Below are positions 1-5,201 of a DNA stretch of 5,201 nt, in pieces. The translations under genes were made by a program, and so were the position numbers. The stretch spans positions 1 to 5,201 of the forward strand of contig JAHHSM010000103.1 in NCBI GenBank assembly GCA_020025175.1, written 5' to 3'. The DNA is from Oscillospiraceae bacterium. Its GTDB lineage: Bacteria > Bacillota > Clostridia > Oscillospirales > Oscillospiraceae. The first letter of the stretch is position 1. The number at the start of each line of letters is the position of its first letter. Below the pieces are notes generated by a model, which saw only the letters and a list, made by a program, of their open reading frames with translations, was not told the origin of the DNA and did no database searches.

Positions 1-38
1 TTCTATTATTTTGTTCTATTTTTTTACATTTAGCATAT

Positions 39-53
39 AATTGTAAAACAATT
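39..53. repeat. AT-rich inverted repeat upstream of the promoter
   Basis: AATTGT (39-44) and ACAATT (48-53) are perfect inverted arms around AAA, followed by a T-rich stretch. It could be a weak terminator of an upstream + strand gene outside the window, or an operator. The stem has only two GC pairs, so neither reading is strong. Confidence 0.25.
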
Positions 54-70
54 TTTTACTTTTTATTCCA

Positions 71-89
71 TGTAATCTATTGTAATCTA
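71..89. repeat. Tandem 9-bp direct repeat over the -35 region
   Basis: TGTAATCTA occurs at 71-79 and again at 81-89, a 10-bp period and thus one helical turn. The second copy contains most of the -35 box (80-85) of the radical SAM promoter. Two copies on the same helix face at this place would suit a regulator that competes with RNA polymerase, but the DNA is very AT-rich and chance is possible. Confidence 0.45.
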
Positions 90-108
90 ATTTTCGTTGG
101 AATATACT
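80..108 (+). promoter_or_regulatory. Sigma-A-type promoter of the radical SAM gene
   Basis: The -35 box TTGTAA lies at 80-85 and the -10 box TATACT at 103-108, with an exact 17-bp spacer. TATACT matches five of six consensus bases and TTGTAA four of six. Transcription would start near 114-116, about 15 bases before the ribosome binding site at 131-136, which suits the gene starting at 146. A 9-bp direct repeat covers the -35 box. A second, weaker TATAAT at 36-41, with TTGTTC at 11-16 and a 19-bp spacer, could be an upstream alternative. This is read from consensus only. Confidence 0.6.
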
Positions 109-130
109 GATATTTGGGATAACAAAGCCG

Positions 131-136
131 AAAGGA
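131..136 (+). promoter_or_regulatory. Ribosome binding site deciding the start at 146
   Basis: AAAGGA at 131-136 touches the in-frame ATG at 137 directly, which leaves no spacing for initiation there. It stands nine bases before the next in-frame ATG at 146, a normal distance. This is why 146 is preferred over 137; a third ATG at 158 is too far away. Confidence 0.65.
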
Positions 137-145
137 ATGATAGAT

Positions 146-1525
146 ATGGATTTATCGATGTCTCTGAAACGCTTTGGCATTGAACAAGCGCTTCGCCAAT
201 TGCATAAGGATCCGGAAAAAAACATGCCTCGCATGTTAGATTGGGTTGATGCCTTTGCGAAAAACGAATTTGTCCCACACCGAAAAATGATTCGCGAAGT
301 AGTTACCAACCCCACACATCCTTATTACCCATTTGTTCGCAGACTTTTTACAGATGTGGACCCAGCTGTTTTCGATACCGTTGCTGTAAACTTTTTTATT
401 AACGCAGCGATGGTCGGTTTCCCTAAACAGGAAAAACTTCGTCAAAAATACAACTGTAATATTCCCTGGACAATTCTTCTAGACCCAACCTCTGCGTGCA
501 ATCTGCATTGTACTGGCTGCTGGGCTGCTGAATATGGCAATAAACTGAATCTAAGCTTTGAAGAAATCGACAATATTATCACACAAGGTAAAGAGCTCGG
601 TGTCTATTTTTATATCTACACCGGCGGTGAGCCTTTGGTCCGTAAAAAAGATATTATTCGCCTGTGCGAAAAACACTCTGATTGCGTGTTCCTGTCCTTT
701 ACCAACGCCACCTTGATTGATGAAGCATTTGCAGATGAGATGCTCCGTGTAAAGAACTTTGTCCCTTCTATTTCTCTGGAAGGCTTCGAGTCTGCAACCG
801 ACAGCCGCCGTGGCGAGGGTACCTACCAAAAAGTCATAGACGCCATTGAACTGCTGCGCCGTAAGAAGCTGGTCTACGGTATCTCTGCCTGCTACACCAG
901 CGAAAACTTCGAATCCATCACATCTGAGGAGTTTTATGATAAACTCATTGAATTGGGTGCTTACTTTATCTGGTATTTCCACTATATGCCTGTTGGAAAT
1001 GATGCTGTTCCCGCATTAATGCCCACACCTGAGCAGCGTGAAGAAACGTACCGGCGCATTCGCAAGTATCGTTCTGAAAAGCCTCTGTTTGCAATGGACT
1101 TTCAAAATGATGCGGAATATGTCGGCGGATGCATTGCCGGCGGCCGCCGTTACCTGCATATCAATGCCAATGGCGATATGGACCCTTGTGTCTTTATCCA
1201 CTATTCTGATTCTAATATCCGTGAAAAAACACTGCTGGAAGCGCTGCAGTCCCCCATGTTCATGGCATATCACGACGGTCAGCCCTTCAACGAGAATATG
1301 CTCCGTCCTTGCCCCATGCTGGAGAACCCCGAAAAACTGCGTGCGATGGTCGAAAAATCCGGTGCACATTCTACCGACCTGCAGTCGCCTGAATCTGTGG
1401 AGCATCTGTGCTCCAAATGCGATCTTTACGCAGCAAACTGGACTCCGACCGCAAACCGCATTTGGGATAACTGTCCTAAAAATCCTAAAAAGCAGACTGA
1501 AAAGGATCTTAAAGAATTGGCATAA
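146..1525 (+). CDS. Radical SAM protein with SPASM/twitch-like cysteine-rich C-terminus
   Basis: This is a 459-residue cytoplasmic iron-sulfur enzyme of the radical SAM superfamily, which cleaves S-adenosylmethionine to a 5'-deoxyadenosyl radical. The cluster motif C118-x3-C122-x2-C125 is followed by W126, and the SAM-contacting GGEP motif lies at 160-163. About 105 residues precede the TIM-barrel core, longer than in minimal radical SAM proteins. The C-terminus carries further cysteines at 329 (in GGCIAGG), 348 (in DPC), 389, 422, 425 (CSKC) and 443. The region around 329-348 (GRRYLHINANGDMDPC) has the look of a SPASM or twitch domain holding an auxiliary [4Fe-4S] cluster, though the spacing is not canonical. 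Such domains are common in peptide-modifying enzymes, but no precursor-peptide gene is visible beside it. The substrate is unknown. The start at 146 is set by the ribosome binding site; 137 would add three residues. The gene has its own promoter and terminator and so appears monocistronic. Superfamily assignment is firm, function is not. Confidence 0.93.
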   Translation: MDLSMSLKRFGIEQALRQLHKDPEKNMPRMLDWVDAFAKNEFVPHRKMIREVVTNPTHPYYPFVRRLFTDVDPAVFDTVAVNFFINAAMVGFPKQEKLRQKYNCNIPWTILLDPTSACNLHCTGCWAAEYGNKLNLSFEEIDNIITQGKELGVYFYIYTGGEPLVRKKDIIRLCEKHSDCVFLSFTNATLIDEAFADEMLRVKNFVPSISLEGFESATDSRRGEGTYQKVIDAIELLRRKKLVYGISACYTSENFESITSEEFYDKLIELGAYFIWYFHYMPVGNDAVPALMPTPEQREETYRRIRKYRSEKPLFAMDFQNDAEYVGGCIAGGRRYLHINANGDMDPCVFIHYSDSNIREKTLLEALQSPMFMAYHDGQPFNENMLRPCPMLENPEKLRAMVEKSGAHSTDLQSPESVEHLCSKCDLYAANWTPTANRIWDNCPKNPKKQTEKDLKELA

Positions 1526-1549
1526 CAGTCAATTCTTCTCTCCCTATTT

Positions 1550-1583
1550 AAAAAACGGCGCGACTGCGGTCACGCCGTTTTTT
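1550..1583 (+). terminator. Rho-independent terminator of the radical SAM gene
   Basis: CGGCGCGAC (1556-1564) pairs with GTCACGCCG (1569-1577), with one C-A mismatch and a TGCG loop. Six A precede the stem and six T follow it, so it could also work on the opposite strand. It begins 24 bases after the stop codon and isolates the radical SAM gene from the sigma-factor gene. Confidence 0.9.
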
Positions 1584-1606
1584 CTTTCTTCTCTCTGTCT
1601 CTGCCC

Positions 1607-1632
1607 ATCTGTGCTCCGCCGCGGCAACAGAT
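1607..1632. repeat. GC-rich hairpin in the intergenic region
   Basis: ATCTGTGC (1607-1614) can pair with GC-ACAGAT (1624-1632) with one bulged A, enclosing a loop TCCGCCGCG. No T-run follows, so it is not a standard terminator. It lies between the terminator and the candidate sigma-gene promoter and may be incidental. Confidence 0.3.
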
Positions 1633-1671
1633 TTCCCGGCTGCATATGATTGAAAATATTTTTTCGCTCTT

Positions 1672-1697
1672 TGCAATATTCCCTTGCCGATGTTGTC
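1672..1697 (+). promoter_or_regulatory. Candidate ECF-type promoter of the sigma-factor operon
   Basis: TGCAAT (1672-1677) and TGTC (1694-1697) are separated by 16 bp. This resembles the general form of Bacillus ECF-sigma promoters, which have an AAC-containing -35 and a CGTC or CGTA -10. Start of transcription would fall about 25 bases before the ribosome binding site at 1729. A weak sigma-A alternative is TTGAAA (1650-1655) with CAATAT (1674-1679) at 18 bp. Neither is strong; the ECF reading would imply that the sigma factor drives its own operon. Confidence 0.3.
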
Positions 1698-1728
1698 TTA
1701 ATAGGTGAAAGATCCATCAAGCAAAAAA

Positions 1729-1735
1729 GAAAGGA
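1729..1735 (+). promoter_or_regulatory. Ribosome binding site deciding the sigma-factor start at 1743
   Basis: GAAAGGA at 1729-1735 is seven bases before ATG 1743. The reading frame is open back to a TTG at 1650, but nothing resembling a Shine-Dalgarno site precedes that TTG, and the added 31 residues would lie outside the sigma-factor domain. Confidence 0.75.
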
Positions 1736-1742
1736 TGACAAC

Positions 1743-2300
1743 ATGGAAGATTCAGAAATCATGAAGCTGTATTTTGCACGCGATGAAGCCGCAATTCAGG
1801 AAACGGCATCAAAATACGGTGCTTTTTGCCACGGCATCGCCTATAACATTTTGGCGATCCGGGAGGATTGCGAAGAATGCGTCAATGATACATATTTAAA
1901 AGCATGGGACACCATTCCGCCGCAGCAACCCGATCATTTCGGTGCCTGGCTCGGCAAAGTTGTACGCAATATTGCACTGAACCTGTGGAAGAAAAATCAT
2001 CGGCAAAAGCGGTATGTCGGTATGGAGCAGCTGCTTGATGAATTGGCAGAGTGCATCCCGTCCCACGTCAATGTGGAATCTGAAATCGCCGCAGCTGAAA
2101 TCACAGCCATTCTGAACCAATGGCTTTCTTCCCTGCCCAAAGACGAGCGCATTCTTTTTGTGCGCCGCTACTGGAACGGAGATACGCTGAAAAATCTGGC
2201 AAAACGATATCATACCACGCCCACAGAGCTGGCAAACCGGATGTTTCGTATGCGCAATGATTTAAAAAATGTACTGGAACGGGAGGGGATTCTGCTATGA
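1743..2300 (+). CDS. ECF-type RNA polymerase sigma factor (sigma-70 family)
   Basis: This 185-residue protein has the size and two-domain plan of group 4 (ECF) sigma factors, which redirect RNA polymerase to a small set of stress or envelope genes. Residues about 24-90 form sigma region 2: the acidic 2.2 segment EDCEECVNDTYLKAWDTIPP (41-60), which binds the beta' coiled coil, then FGAWLGKVVRNIALNLW (66-82) and a basic stretch KKNHRQKR (83-90) for -10 contacts. A linker runs to about 120. Region 4 covers about 124-180, with LPKDERILFVRRYW (131-144) and a helix-turn-helix near 149-178 (NLAKRYHTTPTELANRMFRM) for the -35. There is no region 1.1 or region 3, and no C-terminal extension. Its last codons overlap the start of the membrane protein gene, as in sigma/anti-sigma operons. 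The start at 1743 follows a good ribosome binding site. The family call is strong; the regulon is unknown. Confidence 0.9.
   Translation: MEDSEIMKLYFARDEAAIQETASKYGAFCHGIAYNILAIREDCEECVNDTYLKAWDTIPPQQPDHFGAWLGKVVRNIALNLWKKNHRQKRYVGMEQLLDELAECIPSHVNVESEIAAAEITAILNQWLSSLPKDERILFVRRYWNGDTLKNLAKRYHTTPTELANRMFRMRNDLKNVLEREGILL
2281..2300 (+). promoter_or_regulatory. Ribosome binding site and ATGA start/stop overlap
   Basis: GGGAGGGG at 2281-2288 lies inside the sigma-factor coding end and eight bases before ATG 2297. That ATG shares its TG with the TGA stop (2298-2300). Such ATGA junctions usually give coupled translation, which would keep the two proteins in a fixed ratio, as expected for a sigma factor and its inhibitor. 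Confidence 0.8.
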
Positions 2301-3187
2301 AAGAAGAAGCAGCCGTAAAACTGTATCAATGTATGACCAACATCGAATGCAGCTACATCGAAGAGGCACAGGAATTGCCTGCAAACATGAAAAAGCGCGT
2401 CTTCTCACGCAGAAAAGTGCTCTTTTTCATCGCCGCCGCGCTCACTTTACTGGGTGCTGCAACAGCCGTTGCCGCAAGCATGGGGTATCATCCCCTGGGC
2501 ATGATCCTCGCCGGTTATGGAAAAATGGGCGCCGATGCAGACCCCACCTTTGTGCAGGAACAGCTTGAAAACGGGCAGTGGGTGTCTTTAAGCGGCAGCC
2601 ATATTGCGGTGATCGTACCGGAATCCCCGGTAAAAATTCTTTTAAGCAGCGACGGTGGTAAAAGCTGGAGTGAATCTGTTGTAGAGGGCAGCCAGAAAAT
2701 GGAATTTCTGGGAGCACAGCGAGAACAGATGCAATATGCCGGCGGCTATATCGGCTTTTTTGAAAAAAGCGGAGGCTATCTGATCCTGACCAGCGGCGTT
2801 GCCATGAATCATCAGGCGCTGCGGATTTTCCTGACAGACGACAGCGGCAAAACATGGCATGAAATCGGAAATCCTTACGAGCAGCATATTTCGGTTCTAA
2901 CCGGCGCAGCCTTTTCCACACCGGAAATCGGCTTTATCAGCTATCGCTATTTTGAAGATTCCGGTCCCGACATCTGGTGGACCCATGACGGCGGCGAAAG
3001 CTGGGAGAAGCTCCCCGTCACGCTGCCGCCAAAGTATCGCTCCCACTGCTCTTTTACGCCCGGCTCCCCGGTTTTTGACGGAAAAAAGGGCACCTGTCCC
3101 ATCACCGTGTTCAGCGGTTCCGTCACAGAAACCATTTATATGTACAGCGATGACGCCGGACTGACCTGGCACTTTAATGATACATGA
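2297..3187 (+). CDS. Membrane-anchored Asp-box (BNR) protein, probable anti-sigma factor/sensor
   Basis: This is a 296-residue bitopic membrane protein. Residues 1-40 are a short hydrophilic N-terminus ending in basic residues (KKR at 32-34, RRK at 38-40), so it should face the cytoplasm. Residues about 41-60 are one hydrophobic membrane helix, and 61-296 would be outside. The outer part holds four Asp-box motifs, S/T-x-D-x-G-x-T/S-W: SSDGGKSW (117-124), TDDSGKTW (180-187), THDGGESW (229-236) and SDDAGLTW (284-291), spaced 63, 49 and 55 residues, as in beta-propeller blades. Sialidases have such boxes, but the usual FRIP/YRIP motif is absent, so it is probably a binding or structural domain rather than an enzyme. 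The only two outer cysteines (251 and 267) might form a disulfide. The N-terminus resembles short anti-sigma segments of clostridial sigma-coupled membrane proteins, and the gene overlaps the sigma gene, so an anti-sigma role is inferred. The zinc motif of ZAS anti-sigma factors is not present. The ligand is unknown. Confidence 0.85.
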   Translation: MKEEAAVKLYQCMTNIECSYIEEAQELPANMKKRVFSRRKVLFFIAAALTLLGAATAVAASMGYHPLGMILAGYGKMGADADPTFVQEQLENGQWVSLSGSHIAVIVPESPVKILLSSDGGKSWSESVVEGSQKMEFLGAQREQMQYAGGYIGFFEKSGGYLILTSGVAMNHQALRIFLTDDSGKTWHEIGNPYEQHISVLTGAAFSTPEIGFISYRYFEDSGPDIWWTHDGGESWEKLPVTLPPKYRSHCSFTPGSPVFDGKKGTCPITVFSGSVTETIYMYSDDAGLTWHFNDT

Positions 3188-3225
3188 TGCTCCCATCCGT
3201 ACAGGCGGTCTGCGCACTGAAACGT

Positions 3226-3263
3226 AAAAAACCGGTGTGAACTTTTGTTCACACCGGTTTTCA
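3226..3263. terminator. Bidirectional terminator between convergent genes
   Basis: A perfect 15-bp stem (3228-3242 with 3247-3261) contains CCGGTGTGAAC and closes on a TTTT loop. The + strand reads T-rich after the stem, and the complementary strand gives a run of six T from 3231 to 3226. It starts 40 bases after the Asp-box gene and ends about 20 bases from the pepF stop, so it can serve both converging transcripts. Confidence 0.92.
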
Positions 3264-3279
3264 GTTTTTAGGGAAAATC

Positions 3280-5067
3280 TTACAATGTATCCAGCAGCTC
3301 TTCAAGCTCATTCAGACTCTCCTGAAATACTTTGAGTGCGTTGGAAACGGTTTCAGGTTTTGTTAAATCTACACCGGCAATCTTTAGTTCCTCAATAGGA
3401 TACATGCTGTCACCGGTGGACAGGAATTTTAAATACCGGGAAGGATCGCCGGTCTTTAAAATATCGTCCGCAATGGCAACTGCCGAGCAGAAGCCTGTTG
3501 CATACTGATAGACATAAAAAGCAGTGTAGAAATGGGGAATTCTTGCCCATTCCACATCCTGCAGCTCATGATTGACTGCACCATCATAATAAAGATCGTT
3601 CAAATCATGATACAGCTTTGAAAGCAATTCTGCTGTCAACGGCTCACCCTGCTGATACAGATCATGTGCCTTTCGTTCAAATTCCGCAAAAAGCGTTTGG
3701 CGATAGACTGTTGTACGGAATCCCTCCAAAAAATGATTGAGGATATAGGCTCTTCTCTTCGGGTCGGTTTCTGTTTTCAGCAGATACTTCGTCAGCAGCA
3801 CTTCATTGACTGTTGAGGCAACTTCTGCCACCAGAATATGATAATCGTGATTTGCATAATCCTGTGCCGCATCAGAAAAGGATGAGTGCAGGCTGTGTCC
3901 CAGCTCATGCGCCAGTGTAAAGGCATCTTCCATGGAGCCGGCATAGTTCATCAGCACATAGGGGTGCACACCATATACATCACAGGAAAATGCTCCTGTT
4001 GTTTTTCCCTTATTCTCATAAACATCAATCCAACGCTCATGAAACGCACGCTCAAGCAGCTGGCGATATTCTTCACCCAAAGGCTCAGTTGCTTTGAGTA
4101 CCAATTCTTTTGCTTCTTCAAAGTTGACATGAATATCAATATCCTCTACCATCGGGCAGTAAAGGTCATACATGTTCAGCTCATCAAGACCCAAGGTTTT
4201 TTTACGCAGCTGCAAATACTGTTTCATGGTAGGCAGCCCTGCATGGACCGCCTCCACCAGGCTGTCATAAACACTCAAGGGCACATTGCTGCCGAACAGT
4301 GCCCTTTCACATGCACTGTTATACTTTCTAACCTGTGTATAATAGGTATCCAATTTCACAGAACCGGAATACATAGCTGCAATGGTGTTGATGAATTTTT
4401 TGATGGTACCGTGATATGCCTCAAATGCATCCTTACGTACCCTCTGATTTTGGCTCATACGGAACAGAGCATAGTTTCCGTGGGTCAGCTGTACTTCTTC
4501 CCCATTCTCATCAAGAATGACAGGAAATTCCATATCAACACTCTCCAGCATGGTAAAGCAGTTATCCGGCGTATCTGCCGCATCAGAAAGCATTGCCAAC
4601 AGTCGTTCCCCCTGCTGATTCAATGTATGCACACGCGCACGGTTCGTGTCTTCCAGCATATGACGATATGAGGCAAGGAGAGGCGCATCCATATAAGCGT
4701 TCAACCGCTCCTCCGGCATTGACAAAATTTCAGGATTCAAAAAAGCACATGCAGTGCCCATGGCAACATACAGGCTCATCGCCATGCCTTCCATCTTCTG
4801 ATACTCTGCATCGCCATTATCGCCGTTTTTCAAAAGCGAAGCATAGCGATAAATTCGATCCACTTTTTCCACCGTTTGATAAATACTATCCAGTGCATGC
4901 TTCATCTGCTCCGGAGAGTCAGCCAGCGTACCTGCAAATTTCGAAATCTTTTCCACATCTTCTTTTGCTTCGGCATACGCACTTTCCCACATTTCTTTAC
5001 TTTCAAAAATAGGGGACAAATCCCATTGATAAGCGCTGTCCATGTCTTTCCTTGCTTTTAGTTCCAT
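3280..5067 (-). CDS. pepF: Oligoendopeptidase F (M3B zinc metallopeptidase)
   Basis: This 595-residue soluble protein is a peptidase family M3 oligoendopeptidase F, which cuts short peptides inside the cell and takes part in peptide turnover. The zinc site is the HELGH motif at 387-391 with E388 as catalytic base. E415 in AEVAS, 28 residues on, is the third ligand by comparison with thimet oligopeptidase. The sequence before it, NYAGSMEDAFTLA, is typical of PepF. A conserved C-terminal block around H512 (PHFYTAFYVYQYATG, 511-525) supplies the His/Tyr residues that stabilise the transition state. An N-terminal helical PepF domain precedes the catalytic domain. There is no signal peptide or membrane segment, and the length is normal (about 600). 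The start is open: ATG at 5067 is 11 bases after GAAAGGA, while an in-frame GTG at 5076 would add three residues and use the upstream AGGA seven bases away. It is convergent with the Asp-box gene and appears to be its own transcription unit. Confidence 0.96.
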   Translation of the reverse strand: MELKARKDMDSAYQWDLSPIFESKEMWESAYAEAKEDVEKISKFAGTLADSPEQMKHALDSIYQTVEKVDRIYRYASLLKNGDNGDAEYQKMEGMAMSLYVAMGTACAFLNPEILSMPEERLNAYMDAPLLASYRHMLEDTNRARVHTLNQQGERLLAMLSDAADTPDNCFTMLESVDMEFPVILDENGEEVQLTHGNYALFRMSQNQRVRKDAFEAYHGTIKKFINTIAAMYSGSVKLDTYYTQVRKYNSACERALFGSNVPLSVYDSLVEAVHAGLPTMKQYLQLRKKTLGLDELNMYDLYCPMVEDIDIHVNFEEAKELVLKATEPLGEEYRQLLERAFHERWIDVYENKGKTTGAFSCDVYGVHPYVLMNYAGSMEDAFTLAHELGHSLHSSFSDAAQDYANHDYHILVAEVASTVNEVLLTKYLLKTETDPKRRAYILNHFLEGFRTTVYRQTLFAEFERKAHDLYQQGEPLTAELLSKLYHDLNDLYYDGAVNHELQDVEWARIPHFYTAFYVYQYATGFCSAVAIADDILKTGDPSRYLKFLSTGDSMYPIEELKIAGVDLTKPETVSNALKVFQESLNELEELLDTL

Positions 5068-5078
5068 ACCATTCACAA

Positions 5079-5087
5079 TCCTTTCCT
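5079..5087 (-). promoter_or_regulatory. Double ribosome binding site of pepF
   Basis: The - strand reads AGGAAAGGA here. The downstream part (GAAAGGA, 5079-5085) is 11 bases from ATG 5067 and only two from GTG 5076. The upstream AGGA (5084-5087) is seven bases from GTG 5076. Because GAAAGGA pairs with the 5' part of the full Shine-Dalgarno sequence, the longer spacing to ATG is acceptable, and ATG 5067 is slightly preferred. Confidence 0.55.
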
Positions 5088-5136
5088 GATCACAATTTCA
5101 TGTATCCGCTGCAGATCAGCTTGACATCACGATTAG

Positions 5137-5165
5137 TTTCTATCACAACAAATTATTTATCCCAA
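5137..5165 (-). promoter_or_regulatory. Candidate pepF promoter
   Basis: On the - strand TTGGGA (5165-5160) and TAGAAA (5142-5137) are separated by 17 bp, four of six matches each to the consensus. Transcription would begin near 5129, giving a leader of about 60 bases. The match is modest and no better - strand pair was seen in the available upstream DNA; the real promoter could be outside the window. Confidence 0.3.
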
Positions 5166-5198
5166 TAACGCGTATGTACGCCTATTTATGATTTTGGG
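5161..5198. repeat. Palindrome upstream of pepF
   Basis: GCGTA (5170-5174) and TACGC (5177-5181) are perfect inverted arms around TG. Weaker matching continues outward as AATA (5164-5167) and TATT (5183-5186), and CCCAA (5161-5165) with TTGGG (5194-5198) adds an outer pair slightly off centre. It lies just upstream of the candidate -35 box of pepF, which would suit an operator or activator site, possibly shared with a gene beyond the right edge. Confidence 0.4.
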
Positions 5199-5201
5199 TA
5201 A

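Noticed and set aside
1038..1649. A 203-codon + strand frame overlapping the radical SAM gene
   Set aside because: It is out of frame with the radical SAM cysteine motifs, crosses the terminator hairpin and has low-complexity content; a shadow frame.
1650..1742. N-terminal extension of the sigma factor from a TTG codon
   Set aside because: No ribosome binding site precedes it, the added residues lie outside the sigma domain, and GAAAGGA at 1729-1735 clearly points to ATG 1743.
1526..1742. RiPP precursor peptide gene for the radical SAM enzyme
   Set aside because: No short frame with a ribosome binding site lies in this gap, and in the upstream leader the only other ATG (72) is followed at once by a stop.
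2297..2420. Zinc-binding (ZAS) anti-sigma domain
   Set aside because: The N-terminus has two cysteines (12 and 18) but not the HxxxCxxC motif that defines this class.
2297..3187. Active sialidase
   Set aside because: Asp boxes alone are structural. No FRIP/YRIP motif is seen, and the domain is too short for a full sialidase propeller.
3886..4671. A 261-codon open frame on the + strand
   Set aside because: It lies entirely antisense to pepF, whose catalytic motifs make it certain. The translation has no recognisable domain, and no ribosome binding site was seen.
5121..5126. Perfect TTGACA on the + strand as promoter of a rightward gene
   Set aside because: No acceptable -10 box is found 16-18 bases downstream, and no rightward gene begins before the window ends.

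Overview
The window looks like a chromosomal segment from a low-to-moderate GC Gram-positive anaerobe, most likely a clostridial member of Bacillota (Oscillospiraceae/Ruminococcaceae-like). The reasons are the GAAAGGA-type Shine-Dalgarno sites, AT-rich intergenic DNA with sigma-A-like promoters, strong hairpin/U-tract terminators, and the gene types: a clostridial-style radical SAM protein, a short ECF sigma factor coupled to a one-TM membrane protein, and an M3B oligoendopeptidase F. This assignment is inference from style and protein resemblance; no database search was possible.

Layout. Positions 1-145 are an AT-rich leader with a good promoter (TTGTAA-17-TATACT) and a 9-bp direct repeat over its -35. 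Positions 146-1525 (+) encode a 459-residue radical SAM enzyme with a cysteine-rich C-terminal auxiliary-cluster-like region, followed by a hairpin terminator at 1550-1583. Positions 1743-2300 (+) encode a 185-residue ECF-type sigma factor. It overlaps, through an ATGA start/stop junction, a 296-residue membrane-anchored protein (2297-3187, +) whose extracellular part carries four Asp-box (BNR) motifs. A 15-bp perfect-stem bidirectional terminator (3228-3261) separates this pair from the convergent pepF gene (start at 5067 or 5076, stop at 3280, - strand). Positions 5077-5201 hold the pepF leader and a palindrome.

How the genes relate. The sigma factor and the Asp-box protein form an isolated bicistronic unit between two terminators. 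The most natural reading is a sigma/anti-sigma pair: a short cytoplasmic N-terminus of the membrane protein would hold the sigma factor, and the extracellular beta-propeller-like domain would be the sensor. An ECF-like promoter candidate in front of the sigma gene would fit autoregulation. The radical SAM gene and pepF have their own promoters or terminators and show no sequence evidence of belonging to the same system. I found no tRNA, rRNA, CRISPR array, insertion sequence or phage gene, and no gene-free stretch longer than 300 bases.
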